64,000 nucleotides of DNA from Psychrobacillus sp. FSL K6-4046 (GCF_038624605.1 NZ_CP152020.1:2101312-2165311), one strand, 5' to 3'. Counted from the stretch's first letter, positions 24,806 to 35,227 are shown. A program made the numbers and translations. The notes: generated by a model from the letters alone, not told the origin.

Positions 24806-26068
24806 ATGCAACTTGCGGAGACAAAATTACTTCAAATTGAAGATGTGTTAAGAGCGCATCAATTTTTAAAAGAGGTTGTGTTACATACACCTTTACAAAA
24901 AAACGACTATCTGTCGGAGAAATACGAGGCTAATATCTATTTTAAACGTGAAGATCTTCAACATGTTCGCTCATTTAAACTGAGAGGAGCTTACTATAAA
25001 ATTAAATCGGTTGAAGAAAAGGCTCGTGAAAATGGAGTTGTTTGTGCAAGTGCAGGAAATCATGCTCAGGGTGTTGCTTATGCTTGTGCCCATTTAGGAA
25101 TATATGCAAAAATTTTTATGCCATTGACTACTCCGAGTCAAAAAATTGAACAGGTAAGAATGTTTGGACGTGAGTTTGTCGAAATTATTCTAGCTGGTGA
25201 TACTTTTGATGATTCAGCTAGCAGTGCCGTTGCCTACGCAAATGAGAATGATCGACTGTTTATCCACCCTTTTGACGATTTAGATATCATTGCAGGTCAA
25301 GGTACAGTCGCAGTTGAGATTATGAATGATATTGATGAAAAGCTAGATTATGTTTTTAGTAGCATTGGTGGAGGAGGTTTAGTGTCTGGTGTTTCTTCCT
25401 ATATAAAGAATCTATCTCCTAGCACACAAATTATTGGTGTAGAGCCTGCTGGAGCAGCAAGTATGAAGGCAGCAATAGCAAACAGCTGGCCAATCGTACT
25501 TGAAACGATAGATAAATTTGTAGATGGGGCAGCGGTTAAGTGCGTCGGAAAGCTAACGCATCAAGTGGTAGCCAAATACGTGGATGATATTACACTTGTT
25601 CCAGAAGGAAAGGTATGCACCACCATTTTAGACCTGTACAATAAACACGCTATTATCGCAGAGCCTGCTGGAGCATTATCAGTAGCAGCGCTTGACTCTT
25701 ATAAGGAACAAATTAAAGGAAAATCTGTAGTTTGTATTATTAGTGGTGGTAACAATGATATTGGAAGAATGCAAGAGATTAAAGAAAAGTCATTGATTCA
25801 TGAAGGTCTACTCTACTACTTTATCGTGAGCTTCCCACAAAGAGCTGGAGCTTTACGACAATTCCTAGATAAAGTACTCGGTCCGAATGATGACATTACA
25901 ACCTTTGAATATACGAAAAAAAACAATAAAGAAAGCGGACCGGCATTAGTAGGTATTGAATTGAAAACTAGTAATGATTATTCAGGACTCTTAATGAGAA
26001 TGAATGAAAATGGATTTTCTTTTAAGGAAGTGAATAAAGATAGCACGCTTTTTGAGTTATTAATATAG
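24806..26068 (+). CDS. ilvA: Biosynthetic threonine deaminase (threonine ammonia-lyase)
   Basis: 420 aa. It converts threonine to 2-oxobutyrate and ammonia, the first step of isoleucine synthesis. The PLP lysine lies in RSFKLRGAYYK (about residue 58). Other fold-type II motifs are SAGNHAQGVAYA, SIGGGGLVSGV (phosphate loop) and CIISGGNNDIGRM. The last 80 residues are a single ACT-like regulatory domain (FPQRAGALRQFLDKVLGP), as in the roughly 420-aa Bacillus enzymes that respond to isoleucine/valine. AGGAGGG precedes the ATG. No T-box is seen upstream. Confidence 0.94.
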   Translation: MQLAETKLLQIEDVLRAHQFLKEVVLHTPLQKNDYLSEKYEANIYFKREDLQHVRSFKLRGAYYKIKSVEEKARENGVVCASAGNHAQGVAYACAHLGIYAKIFMPLTTPSQKIEQVRMFGREFVEIILAGDTFDDSASSAVAYANENDRLFIHPFDDLDIIAGQGTVAVEIMNDIDEKLDYVFSSIGGGGLVSGVSSYIKNLSPSTQIIGVEPAGAASMKAAIANSWPIVLETIDKFVDGAAVKCVGKLTHQVVAKYVDDITLVPEGKVCTTILDLYNKHAIIAEPAGALSVAALDSYKEQIKGKSVVCIISGGNNDIGRMQEIKEKSLIHEGLLYYFIVSFPQRAGALRQFLDKVLGPNDDITTFEYTKKNNKESGPALVGIELKTSNDYSGLLMRMNENGFSFKEVNKDSTLFELLI

Positions 26069-26231
26069 AAGAATAGCTTTATATCTACATTTATATTAGT
26101 TTAAAGGCGCCAAAAATTGTTCACAAACTATGTGCAGATAAAAATAATTATAATCTAATTCTAGCATTATCACTTTCCCTTTGATATAATAATTCTTGTA
26201 TTATAAAGATTCTAATCTAGGGGGAAAAAGA

Positions 26232-27722
26232 ATGTCTGAAAATCAAAATAACAAGATGACAACTGCAGCTGGCGCACCAGTAGTAGATAACCAAAACTCA
26301 CAATCTGCTGGTAGAAGAGGTCCTCTTCTACTTCAAGACGTTTGGTTATTAGAGAAACTAGCACACTTTGATAGAGAAGTCATTCCAGAGCGTCGTATGC
26401 ATGCGAAAGGCTCAGGTGCTTACGGTAAATTTACTGTAACTCATGACATTACTCAATATACATGCGCTAGTCTTTTCTCTGAAATCGGAAAAGAAACAGA
26501 AATGTTCGTACGTTTCTCAACTGTTGCTGGAGAACGCGGTGCAGCGGATGCTGAGCGTGATATTCGTGGATTTGCAATGCGTTTCTATACAGAACAAGGT
26601 AACTGGGATTTAGTTGGGAACAACACACCAGTATTCTTCTTCCGTGATCCATTAAAATTCCCAGATTTAAACCATGCCATTAAGCGTGACCCACGCACAA
26701 ATATGCGTAGCGCTAATAGCAACTGGGATTTCTGGACTTCTCTTCCAGAAGCACTTCACCAAATTACTATCGTAATGAGTGAGCGTGGATTACCAAAATC
26801 CTACCGTACGATGGACGGGTTTGGAAGCCATACATTCTCAATGATCAATGCGGAAGGTCAACGTGTTTGGGTTAAATTCCACATGAAATCAGTACAAGGA
26901 ATTGAAAACCTTACTGACCAAGAAGCAGTTGAAATCGTAGGAGTAGACCGTGAAAGTCACCAACGTGATCTAATGGAAGCAATTGACGCAGGTAACTTCC
27001 CTAAATGGAAAATGTATATCCAAGTGATGACGGAAGAACAAGCTAACAATATGCCTTATAATCCATTTGATTTAACAAAAGTTTGGTATAAAAAAGATTT
27101 CCCACTAATTCCAGTTGGAGAATTCGAATTAAACCGCAACCCAGATAACTATTTTGCAGAAGTAGAGCAAGCTGCATTTACACCAGCTAACGTAGTACCT
27201 GGTATCAGCTTCTCTCCAGATAGAATGCTACAAGGTCGCCTATTCTCTTATGGAGATGCAGCACGTTACCGTTTAGGTGTTAACCATCATCAAATTCCAG
27301 TTAACCAACCTAAATGCCCATTCCACTCTTACCACCGCGATGGTGCTATGCGTGTAGATGGCAATAAAGGAAGCACCATGACTTACGAGCCAAACAGCTA
27401 TGGTCAATGGAAAGATCAACCTCAATATAAAGAACCTGCTTTATCTCTTGATGGGGCAGCAACTCAATGGGATTTCCGTGAAGATGACGACAACTACTTT
27501 GAGCAACCAGGTAAATTGTTCAATCTTATGAACCCTGAGCAACAACAAGTCCTATTTGAAAATACTGCTCGTAATATGAATGGCGTAGAAGATTTCATTA
27601 AAATCCGTCACATCATTCACTGCTACAAAGCAGACCCTGCTTATGGTCAAGGCGTTGCTGCGGCAATGGAACTTCCATGGGAAAGAATTGAAGAAGTTAT
27701 GAACGTAACTGCAACTGTATAA
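26232..27722 (+). CDS. katA: Heme catalase KatA
   Basis: 496 aa, small-subunit (clade 3) monofunctional heme catalase that destroys H2O2. The catalytic His lies in [12 protein letters not shown], the distal Asn in [15 protein letters not shown], and the proximal heme-ligand Tyr in [18 protein letters not shown] 26232 is chosen because CTAGGGGG lies just upstream; a start at 26196 would add 12 residues without a site. Codons are more biased than in neighbouring genes, consistent with high expression. I looked for a PerR box upstream and found only weak matches. Confidence 0.95.
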   Translation: MSENQNNKMTTAAGAPVVDNQNSQSAGRRGPLLLQDVWLLEKLAHFDREVIPERRMHAKGSGAYGKFTVTHDITQYTCASLFSEIGKETEMFVRFSTVAGERGAADAERDIRGFAMRFYTEQGNWDLVGNNTPVFFFRDPLKFPDLNHAIKRDPRTNMRSANSNWDFWTSLPEALHQITIVMSERGLPKSYRTMDGFGSHTFSMINAEGQRVWVKFHMKSVQGIENLTDQEAVEIVGVDRESHQRDLMEAIDAGNFPKWKMYIQVMTEEQANNMPYNPFDLTKVWYKKDFPLIPVGEFELNRNPDNYFAEVEQAAFTPANVVPGISFSPDRMLQGRLFSYGDAARYRLGVNHHQIPVNQPKCPFHSYHRDGAMRVDGNKGSTMTYEPNSYGQWKDQPQYKEPALSLDGAATQWDFREDDDNYFEQPGKLFNLMNPEQQQVLFENTARNMNGVEDFIKIRHIIHCYKADPAYGQGVAAAMELPWERIEEVMNVTATV

Positions 27723-27729
27723 ATTTAGT

Positions 27730-27761
27730 AAGGCTATCCTCTTGAAGGGGATAGCCTTTTT
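27730..27761 (+). terminator. Terminator after katA
   Basis: AAGGCTATCC pairs with GGATAGCCTT around an 8-11 nt loop and is followed by TTTTTAT. It lies 8 nt after the stop codon. Confidence 0.85.
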
Positions 27762-27877
27762 ATGAGCTTCCATATCTCGCTTTTCCTATATAAGTTGCCA
27801 CTTTGTAGACTCAGATTGACTAAAGCCATTTGTGCTATGATGTAACTATAATGCGTGAATTAGGAGGATATCTTTTT

Positions 27878-28030
27878 ATGGGTACTGTCATAATAATAAG
27901 TATTATTATATTCGTCATAGTTCTAGCTTTAACGATTTTCACTATTAACAAGGGCTATGCTTATAAGCATACGATTGATGAACATCCTGACAAAATGGAT
28001 AAGAAACAAAAAACGCATCCGCCTGAATGA
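27878..28030 (+). CDS. ytzI: YtzI-family small membrane protein
   Basis: 50 aa. One hydrophobic helix (residues 3-24) is followed by KGYAYKHTIDEHPDKMDKK, the conserved YSYKHTID-type motif of YtzI. The polar C-terminus is probably cytoplasmic. ATG 27878 is set by AGGAGG (27861-27867); the longer frame from 27830 lacks a site. The function of the family is unknown to me. Its stop codon lies inside the downstream bidirectional terminator. Confidence 0.8.
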   Translation: MGTVIIISIIIFVIVLALTIFTINKGYAYKHTIDEHPDKMDKKQKTHPPE

Positions 28031-28046
28031 GGCAGATGCGTTTTTT
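28008..28046. terminator. Bidirectional terminator between ytzI and rlmN
   Basis: 12-bp perfect stem (AAAAAACGCATC / GATGCGTTTTTT) with a short inner GCC..GGC helix. It overlaps the last codons of ytzI and lies 7 nt from the convergent rlmN stop, so it serves both genes. Confidence 0.9.
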
Positions 28047-28052
28047 AATAAA

Positions 28053-29123
28053 TTATTTTGTTCCAGCTTTTTCTTTTTTAATTTGTTTACTACGTAATTG
28101 ACCACAGGCTGCATCAATATCAGTACCCTGCTCCATACGTACTCCACAGTTTATTCCTTTATTCTTCAATGTTTGGAAGAAAGCACTAATGGATTTTTCA
28201 GTACTACGTTGGTACTGTCCATGCTCATCTACCGGATTATAAGGAATTAAGTTAACATATGAAAGATGTCGCTTATTTTCCAATAGCTTAGCCAACTGCT
28301 GCGCTTCTTCCACATGATCATTAACGTCTTTAAGTAGGATATACTCAAATGTAATACGACGGTTTGTTTTTTCTAAATAATAGTCAACAGCAGCCATTAC
28401 TTTCTCAATTGGGAAGGCTTTATTGATAACCATGATTTGAGAACGAAGCTCGTCATTTGGAGCATGTAAAGAAACAGCAAGATTTACTTGAATATTTTCA
28501 TTAGCAAAGTCAATAATTTTCTTAGCTAGCCCACTTGTAGAAACAGTGATATGACGTGCACCAATTGCAAGTCCTTTTTGATCATTAACTGTTCTTAAGA
28601 AGTTCATAAGGTTTTTGTAGTTGTCAAATGGCTCGCCAATACCCATTACTACGATATGACTTACACGCTCGTCTTTTTGAAGCTGATCTAAATGCTCTTG
28701 AACCTTCATAATTTGTCCAACTATCTCTCCAGCATCTAAGTCACGACTCTTCTTTAAAAGACCACTTGCACAAAAGCTACAGCCGATATTACAGCCAACT
28801 TGAGTTGTTACACATACGGACAGACCGTATTTAAAACGCATTAATACTGTTTCAATTAAATTCCCATCTTGCATTTCAAAAAGGAATTTAATCGTTCCAT
28901 CTGCCGACTCCTGTTTTACACTTTCTTTTAGCGTTTGGATAACGAAATTTTCTTCTAAAAGATCCAAACAGTCTTTGTTTACATTTTTCATTTCCGCAAA
29001 GCTTTGTACTCGTTTAATATATAACCAATCCCATACTTGTTCCGCACGGAATTTTTTTTGACCATGTTCCATTAACCATTCTATTAATTGGTCTCTAGTT
29101 AGACCATAAATTGATTTTTTCAT
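28053..29123 (-). CDS. rlmN: 23S rRNA (adenine-2503-C2)/tRNA methyltransferase RlmN
   Basis: 356 aa radical-SAM methyltransferase that puts a C2 methyl on A2503 of 23S rRNA and, in some bacteria, A37 of tRNA. The radical-SAM cluster motif is [13 protein letters not shown] (about residues 111-123). Other signatures are [21 protein letters not shown] and [10 protein letters not shown]. The C-terminal region [19 protein letters not shown] supplies the methyl-carrying Cys that is paired with Cys at about 340. The ribosome binding site is AGAGGGG. Confidence 0.96.
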   Translation of the reverse strand: MKKSIYGLTRDQLIEWLMEHGQKKFRAEQVWDWLYIKRVQSFAEMKNVNKDCLDLLEENFVIQTLKESVKQESADGTIKFLFEMQDGNLIETVLMRFKYGLSVCVTTQVGCNIGCSFCASGLLKKSRDLDAGEIVGQIMKVQEHLDQLQKDERVSHIVVMGIGEPFDNYKNLMNFLRTVNDQKGLAIGARHITVSTSGLAKKIIDFANENIQVNLAVSLHAPNDELRSQIMVINKAFPIEKVMAAVDYYLEKTNRRITFEYILLKDVNDHVEEAQQLAKLLENKRHLSYVNLIPYNPVDEHGQYQRSTEKSISAFFQTLKNKGINCGVRMEQGTDIDAACGQLRSKQIKKEKAGTK

Positions 29124-29369
29124 TATTTAGCCCCTCTTTTCTTACACATACAATTCGCCTATTATACACCAAATTCTCTTGCACGACAATTAATTATAAA
29201 GGAAAAATATTTAAAAAGATATCATTTAGTCTTTCCAATACTAACTTAAATACACTGGAAATTAAAGATATTAGTCCTATTTCCTTTTACTGACGAAAAT
29301 AACATTCATTGAAAGGAATTATGATGAATAAGCTAATAGAACGTGTATAAAAGATTGGAGATATCGATT

Positions 29370-29711
29370 ATGAAGTTCATGAAAAGAAAAAGAGCATTTT
29401 TTCATCCCGGCAAAGCATTTTTAAAAGTAATTGTATTCATTACTTTTTTTGCAGCATTTCTACCTACAGGGATTACCAATACGCAGATGAATGATACTTT
29501 TATAGGGACTACAATTAATACTTTTCAACACTCGATTGATAATCTCATGGTTGTCTCGTATGAGGTCAATGATACGATCATAGATGAAAATACGGGTCAA
29601 GCTGAATATTCCGTGCTTACTGCTTATACTCTATTTGGTATTCCATATGCTGAAGTAATTGCTACTGAAGAAAGCACCTATATTAATAAGAAGTATCTTT
29701 TTGTACGTTAA
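29370..29711 (+). CDS. Small exported or membrane-anchored protein, unknown
   Basis: 113 aa, not recognised. A basic N-terminus (MKFMKRKRAFFHPGKAF) is followed by one hydrophobic segment (about residues 20-42) and an acidic extracytoplasmic part with alternating beta-like patterns. ATG 29370 follows TTGGAG at 9 nt; the frame is open 9 codons further up. It is monocistronic and closed by a terminator. Probably real, because ribosome binding site, anchor and terminator agree. Confidence 0.6.
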   Translation: MKFMKRKRAFFHPGKAFLKVIVFITFFAAFLPTGITNTQMNDTFIGTTINTFQHSIDNLMVVSYEVNDTIIDENTGQAEYSVLTAYTLFGIPYAEVIATEESTYINKKYLFVR

Positions 29712-29742
29712 ATATGAGTAGTTAAAGTTAAAAATGCAATAA

Positions 29743-29782
29743 AAAAACCGTGAAATCGGCAACTTGATTTCACGGTTTTTTA
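29743..29782. terminator. Bidirectional terminator after the small membrane protein
   Basis: 15-bp perfect stem (AAAAACCGTGAAATC and complement) with an 8-nt loop, flanked by A and T runs. It probably also serves the minus-strand sulfurtransferase. Confidence 0.85.
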
Positions 29783-29945
29783 AGACATTTCTTCATTTTA
29801 GTTGTTTGCAGACCCCCCAGAAAGCGTCCGCTGTATCGGAAAACAACTCCAGGTGATTAGAATAGAATCCTCGAAACCTTACCAGGTAGTAAAATTTTTA
29901 AGGTTTATAATTGGCAGCCTAGCCTCATGTTTATTTTTATATTAG

Positions 29946-30761
29946 TTATGTAGATGTTTCTATTTCGTTCTCGCGAATCCAGTCACTATAGCTACCAACA
30001 TATAATTTAACATCTTCATATCCAGCCTCTTTTAAGCTTGCATATAATGGAGCTGCAGTTACCCCACTTCCGCAGTACGCGATAACTGGCTTCTTTTTGT
30101 TCGTTAGATCACTTAACTTTGCAGTTAATGAGTCTTTGTCTAAAAAAGTACTACCCTGCTTTAATTGTTCCCAGTCATAATTAATTGCTGTGGGGATATG
30201 ACCAGCTACCGGATCAATTGGCTCTATCTCGCCTCTGAATCGAGCAGCTGCACGTGCATCAATTAACTGACCTTCCTTGTTCCCTTTTACAACCTCACGG
30301 ACATCGTCCATATTTAACAATATATTATCATTCCAACTAGGAACTACTTTCGTATTGTCGTAATAGGTTATTTTCTTAGTAATGGGAAGTGCTTGCTTTA
30401 TTTCTTCAAAACCCTGACGTAAAACTTTAACATTCTTAAAGCCTGCCCACTCTAGTAAAAAATATGCTCTTAAAGAAAAAGGTACTGCTCCTTGATCGTA
30501 TATAACTATTTGGTCATCCAATGATAGTCCTGCGCTCTGTATGAGTTCTGTCATTTTCTCTTTCGAAATCATTGGATGTCTACCATGAACATCCTCCATA
30601 TTAGAAAGATCTTTTTCTAAGTCCCAGTAAACCGCACCTTCTACATGCCCATCTTGAAACAAATCAAATCCAGCCTTAGAATCAGCTAGGTTAAAGCGTG
30701 TATCGATAAACCTTGTAGTATTAGCATCAATATCAGTTAGATCGATAAAAACCTTAGTCAC
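29946..30761 (-). CDS. Thiosulfate/3-mercaptopyruvate sulfurtransferase (tandem rhodanese)
   Basis: 271 aa with two rhodanese domains. The N-terminal one (about residues 8-120) is inactive. The C-terminal one (about 150-265) carries the persulfide cysteine in AYCGSGVTA, a loop of the CG(S/T)GVT type found in mercaptopyruvate sulfurtransferases. Other TST motifs are DARAAARFRGE and PGHIPTA-like VAGHIPTAINY. The GTG start shares its G with the dynA stop codon (TAGTGA), so translation is coupled to dynA. The link to a membrane-remodelling protein is unexplained. Confidence 0.9.
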   Translation of the reverse strand: MTKVFIDLTDIDANTTRFIDTRFNLADSKAGFDLFQDGHVEGAVYWDLEKDLSNMEDVHGRHPMISKEKMTELIQSAGLSLDDQIVIYDQGAVPFSLRAYFLLEWAGFKNVKVLRQGFEEIKQALPITKKITYYDNTKVVPSWNDNILLNMDDVREVVKGNKEGQLIDARAAARFRGEIEPIDPVAGHIPTAINYDWEQLKQGSTFLDKDSLTAKLSDLTNKKKPVIAYCGSGVTAAPLYASLKEAGYEDVKLYVGSYSDWIRENEIETST

Positions 30762-33700
30762 TAAGCATTACCTCCACCCTGAATTTTTTGATAAATATCT
30801 TTCCAGCGCTTCAACGTCTCTTCTTGCTCCAACAGTTTTCGCTCAGCAGCAAGCTGTTGTAATGATTCGTTCAGCCATTTTATACGAGCTCGCTCTATTT
30901 CTTGCTCAGCATAATGGATGAGCCATTCAACCAGTCTTTGTTTCTCTTGTTCGATATAGGCTGTTGCTTCTACTTTTGTTTCCTCAGATAGAGTATCCCT
31001 TAACTTTTCTTTTTCATTTTTCTCGAAGAAGGACTTAGCATTTTTAAAGTATGATTTTACGTGACTATATTTATCTTTGTCTTGGAAAGGACCTACAAAC
31101 TCTAATAATTCATAGTCCTCACTTTCATGAGGGCTAAAAGTTAAGCTTCCATTCCAATCCTTTAAGATTCTCATTTCTTCCTTATCCAGCTGGGTTATTT
31201 GTCTCTGGATAAATTGAAGAACTCGGAAGTTGGTTACACGTAACTCCTGCTCCAAATCAAAACGAATCATTTGAAGAATATCTTTTAGAGCGATGTCTAA
31301 AGCAACGGAAGCGCTGTGATTAGAAAACAGGGAAGGATTATAAGCTTCCTTGAAAAATTCATTAAAGCGATAATACACACGTTGTAAAACATAAAAAAGT
31401 AGTGACTCTAATTCTTGCGTCGTATCCTTTGTTAAGGATATAGCGTTGTACTGTGTGTATCGTTCTCTTATTTTTTCTTCTTGATTAGTAAGCTCCGTCA
31501 GTCTTTCTTCTTTTCGAGCTAGATTAGCCTCGGTTTGTTGGATGAGAGATAACAATTTATTTTTCTGGCGATTCGATTCCTCTTCTAAAGCAATGACAGC
31601 AATTTGCTTAAGATCCTGCTCTAAGAATTGATGGAATGATTTTTCAAACTGCTCCATACCTTTATGCAGCTGCATCTTATTTTCTTTTTCTTGCAAAGCT
31701 TGAAGACTAGAGACACCAAACACTCGAGGGAAACGAATACCAAAACGCTGTAGCTCGTCCTTGACATATTGCTTTACTAAATCTGCCTCTTCCTCATTGC
31801 TTGCAAGGTCAATTGCATTCACTACAAAGAACATCTTGTCTAGCTCAAAAGAGTCCTTCACACGGCCAAGCTGGATTAAGAATTCTCTATCTGCTTTAGC
31901 AAAAGCATGGTTAAAGTACGTCACAAATAATACTGCATCTGCATTTCTGATATAGTCGAAAGCGACACCTGTGTGTCTAGCATTTATGGAGTCTGCTCCC
32001 GGAGTATCAACTAAAGTTACTCCTAATCTTGTTAACTCACAATCAAAATAGAAATCAATAAAATCTACGAAGCAGCTTTTAGATTCCTGCGCGACAAAAA
32101 GAGAAAATTCCTTTTCATCTACATTTAAAACTTCTCCCAGCTTGTCCTTTACAGCCGGGTATCCGATATAAAATGCGTTAATAAAGGATTTATGAACTTC
32201 CTCAGTAGAGGTCTCTTTTACTGCAGCTGGAGCTTTTTCGAAGGCTTCTTCTAAAGAAATAATAGTTATACCTAATTGTTCAAAGGCAAACTTAACATCC
32301 TCCAAAAGCTGCTCTTTCGTTTTCAAGCTAACATCAGCCGTATTATGCAAATGATTTTCAGTTACGGGATGTATTTTATTTATGGTTGCCGTAGTAGGGT
32401 TTGGTGATACAGGCAACACATTAGCTCCCATCAGCGCATTGGAAAAACTTGATTTTCCGGCACTAAAAGCTCCAAAAAGCGCAATGGTGAATTGCTGGTT
32501 TTCTACCCGCATTGCTTTCTTCTTAATAACGGAAGCAGCTTCCTGAAAGTCAGGTAGCTCTTTTAAGATCTCTCCAATTTTATTAGCACGGTGAATCATT
32601 TCATCAAATGCTAATATAGGAGCTTCCTCAGATTTCTCCTCTTCAGCAGCGACAGCATTAACTGCCTCTACTTCCTCTTCAGTTGTCTCTACATATTCCA
32701 CAATAGATCGTTCGAACAATTGACGTTCCTCGTTCCACTCACTTAAAAGATTGATACTATCTTTTCGAATTTGAAGAGTAGGAGCTATTAATAACTTGTT
32801 AAGATCCTCTACCCTTTTCTCTATTTCCGACACTTTTAAAATAGCTTCTTGTTTTTCTCTTAAAGTATCAGTTTTCTTATTAAACTGCTCGTCTTCAGTA
32901 GAAGAATGCTCTTCAATGTATTGAATATTCTCTTCTTTCCAAGCTTCCGTTTCTTTTACAAAGTATCGGCTAACTGCATCGTTTACACGATTTGCGTAAT
33001 TTAATATCGCATCACCTGTTGTACTAGCCCCATTATGCATCGTATCTACGATGATTTCGGCTGGCAAAGAAAATGACATATTATTTATTTCACTTGTCTT
33101 ACTGTCATTTAATAAACCAACATCTTTTAGCATCCGCTTCATTAAGTTTTTAATATGTGCCGTAATATGAGTGGAAACAATTGTCTCTAGTAGCTCAATT
33201 GTCTCTTTTAACCTATTATTTCTTTCTTGTTCCGTCTTTTTCTTACTCGAGAAGAAGCCAACTTTGAAGTTATCCTGCCTGCTTTCCTCATAACTCTTTA
33301 GCTTCTCCCGAATTTCATACGTCATTATCGAGGCATTGCTTAAGATTTCTTTTCTATTAGATTCAAATACCTTTTTCCAAGCGTCGCTTTCTTGAAGCTT
33401 TTTTTGTTTTTCTGAGACTTCAAACTGATCTAAGATTTCTTCGACATTAATCCAATCTTCCTCAGTTAATAAATAACTTAGCTCATGCTGTAGACCTTTT
33501 TTTTCCTCTTCTAAAAATGCCAGATGCTCATCTTTTAGTTTATCTAATGTAGCTGTAGCTGATAGCAAAAAAAGTTCTTCTTTATGAAGGATGGAATCAT
33601 TTACAATTTGTTTTACTTGCTCAAAGTCATTATGTAGCATCTCTTTGTTTTTTAAAGAGGTATAGTAAATATCTTTTGGTACAACATTCCAAGCGGTAAA

Positions 33701-34369
33701 AGCTGATGACACAGAATCTTTATAAGCAGTAAAAGACAACTCTTCTTCTCGGTGCTTATCAATCTGGTTAACGATTAAGTATATGTTTTCGTTGTAATGC
33801 AGCAATTGTTTCGTAAATTGAAAGTTCAATTCAGATTGTACATGGTTATAGTCCATCACATAAAAAACGATGTCTGCAAGATGGAGAGCCGACTCCGTAG
33901 ACACTCGGTGAGCGTCATCTGTAGAATCAACACCGGGCGTATCCATAACGGTAATACCTTTCGGAAGCCCAGATGTTTTATGACCAATTTCTATTTGAGA
34001 AACCTTACTACCATCCTTTGAATATTTTTTTACATGCTGTATATCATATTCTCCTGAGAATTTAACAGGAGACTGATCAACAAAGTGGACAATCGCATAA
34101 TTTTCATCTGCTTTATTTACAGTTACAATATTAGCCGACGTAGGAATGGGACTAGTCGGTAGCAGTTGTTCATTTACGAGCGCATTAATCATACTAGATT
34201 TACCTGCTGAGAAGTGACCAGCAAAAGCAATGGTAAATGTTTGTTTTTCTAATTTATCTGCAAATAGCTTTGACTTGGCATATCTTTCATTATCCTTGTT
34301 TTGCTTAAAGATAGCTGCAAGTAAAGCATTTTTTTGTTTAATATTCTGTAGTTCCTCTAATTGATCCAT
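30761..34369 (-). CDS. dynA: Double dynamin-like GTPase DynA
   Basis: 1202 aa, matching B. subtilis DynA/YpbR (about 1190 aa) in size and in its two fused dynamin units. P-loop 1 is GHFSAGKSSMIN (about residue 50) and its G3 motif DTPGVDST. P-loop 2 is GAFSAGKSSFSN (about residue 633) with DTPGADSI. Long helical middle and effector segments follow each GTPase. In Bacillus the protein tethers and fuses membranes, protects them from pore-forming stress and phage lysis, and affects septation. ATG follows AAAGGGG. Confidence 0.94.
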   Translation of the reverse strand: MDQLEELQNIKQKNALLAAIFKQNKDNERYAKSKLFADKLEKQTFTIAFAGHFSAGKSSMINALVNEQLLPTSPIPTSANIVTVNKADENYAIVHFVDQSPVKFSGEYDIQHVKKYSKDGSKVSQIEIGHKTSGLPKGITVMDTPGVDSTDDAHRVSTESALHLADIVFYVMDYNHVQSELNFQFTKQLLHYNENIYLIVNQIDKHREEELSFTAYKDSVSSAFTAWNVVPKDIYYTSLKNKEMLHNDFEQVKQIVNDSILHKEELFLLSATATLDKLKDEHLAFLEEEKKGLQHELSYLLTEEDWINVEEILDQFEVSEKQKKLQESDAWKKVFESNRKEILSNASIMTYEIREKLKSYEESRQDNFKVGFFSSKKKTEQERNNRLKETIELLETIVSTHITAHIKNLMKRMLKDVGLLNDSKTSEINNMSFSLPAEIIVDTMHNGASTTGDAILNYANRVNDAVSRYFVKETEAWKEENIQYIEEHSSTEDEQFNKKTDTLREKQEAILKVSEIEKRVEDLNKLLIAPTLQIRKDSINLLSEWNEERQLFERSIVEYVETTEEEVEAVNAVAAEEEKSEEAPILAFDEMIHRANKIGEILKELPDFQEAASVIKKKAMRVENQQFTIALFGAFSAGKSSFSNALMGANVLPVSPNPTTATINKIHPVTENHLHNTADVSLKTKEQLLEDVKFAFEQLGITIISLEEAFEKAPAAVKETSTEEVHKSFINAFYIGYPAVKDKLGEVLNVDEKEFSLFVAQESKSCFVDFIDFYFDCELTRLGVTLVDTPGADSINARHTGVAFDYIRNADAVLFVTYFNHAFAKADREFLIQLGRVKDSFELDKMFFVVNAIDLASNEEEADLVKQYVKDELQRFGIRFPRVFGVSSLQALQEKENKMQLHKGMEQFEKSFHQFLEQDLKQIAVIALEEESNRQKNKLLSLIQQTEANLARKEERLTELTNQEEKIRERYTQYNAISLTKDTTQELESLLFYVLQRVYYRFNEFFKEAYNPSLFSNHSASVALDIALKDILQMIRFDLEQELRVTNFRVLQFIQRQITQLDKEEMRILKDWNGSLTFSPHESEDYELLEFVGPFQDKDKYSHVKSYFKNAKSFFEKNEKEKLRDTLSEETKVEATAYIEQEKQRLVEWLIHYAEQEIERARIKWLNESLQQLAAERKLLEQEETLKRWKDIYQKIQGGGNA

Positions 34370-34426
34370 TTGAAATTTTTCCCCTTTTTATCTAATAAAC
34401 AATATGTATATCATATCAGAAAATAT

Positions 34427-34459
34427 AAAAAAAGATGACTTTATTGTCATAAAGTCATC
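34427..34459 (-). terminator. Terminator after the 29-aa ORF
   Basis: On the minus strand GATGACTTTA pairs with TAAAGTCATC around a 6-nt loop, followed by TTTTTTT. It lies 13 nt after the small ORF's stop and 60 nt upstream of dynA's start. Confidence 0.8.
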
Positions 34460-34472
34460 ACAGAAATTATTA

Positions 34473-34562
34473 TTATTTTGATTGAGGTGTTATTGAACTT
34501 AATATATGTTTTGTGACTACGCTATAAATAACAACTGTTGAGCCAATTAAAATATATAACAT
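34473..34562 (-). CDS. 29-aa single-span membrane peptide
   Basis: The ORF begins MLYILIGSTVVIYSVVTK and ends in a short polar tail (ITPQSK). Residues 2-17 form one hydrophobic helix. The ATG at 34562 has a good AGAGGGAG ribosome binding site 7 nt upstream, and a strong terminator follows immediately, so it is a complete small transcription unit. No family is recognised. Confidence 0.55.
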   Translation of the reverse strand: MLYILIGSTVVIYSVVTKHILSSITPQSK

Positions 34563-34703
34563 GACTATCTCCCTCTCAACTGAACTTGATATTCATTCTC
34601 ATTTAAATAATAACATAACAATTCACAAATGACTATAAAATATATTCTTTTTGACTAGATATTATGCTAAAATTGATTCAACTTTACTACTTGGAGGAAA
34701 AAG

Positions 34704-35159
34704 ATGACTCTTTCTAGAAACATACAAACTATATTGAATGGGACGATTCAATCTATAAAAGCAGTCATCCCTTTAAACCTTAGTTACAAACCACCTACTC
34801 TCTTGTCTCAACCATATGAGGTAGTGGAAATGGCTGTACTGATCGGTATTGTAGGCGATATGAAAGCAAGAATTATAATAGATGCATCTTCTCATTATTT
34901 TTCATCTGTTGGTGCCTCTATGTTTGGTATGCCTTTAGAGGGAGAAATGCTTGAATCTTTTACAGGCGAACTAGGAAACATGATTGCAGGTAATTTATGT
35001 ACGGTTGTTGCACAACAAGGATTAGAAATAGATATAACCCCTCCTACTGTAATTGTAGGACAAAGTAAGTTATATGGTTTCCAACAGGCTTTCTTTCTAC
35101 CCGTAGAAGTGACTGACATAGGTCCCATGGCTATTATTCTGACTGTTGATGAAGATTAG
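34704..35159 (+). CDS. cheX: CheX-family chemotaxis phosphatase-like protein
   Basis: 151 aa. The CheC/CheX phosphatase motif is recognisable as ESFTGELGNMIAGN (about residues 90-103), with the acidic residue and Asn that attack CheY-phosphate. The fold pattern (hydrophobic strand GIVGDMKARIIIDA, helix SSVGASMFGMP) fits CheX. It stands alone, with no che or fli genes in the window, so its response-regulator partner is elsewhere. AGGAGG-like GGAGGAAAA precedes the ATG. Confidence 0.85.
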   Translation: MTLSRNIQTILNGTIQSIKAVIPLNLSYKPPTLLSQPYEVVEMAVLIGIVGDMKARIIIDASSHYFSSVGASMFGMPLEGEMLESFTGELGNMIAGNLCTVVAQQGLEIDITPPTVIVGQSKLYGFQQAFFLPVEVTDIGPMAIILTVDED

Positions 35160-35227
35160 ATAGTTATACATAATTCTTAATACTTTGTACGCATCGAAGA
35201 GAATGGAAAAAAATCCTCCTTTAAGTT

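Noticed and set aside
26140-26215. PerR box upstream of katA
   Set aside because: AT-rich near-matches exist, but none approaches the 7-1-7 consensus closely enough to call.
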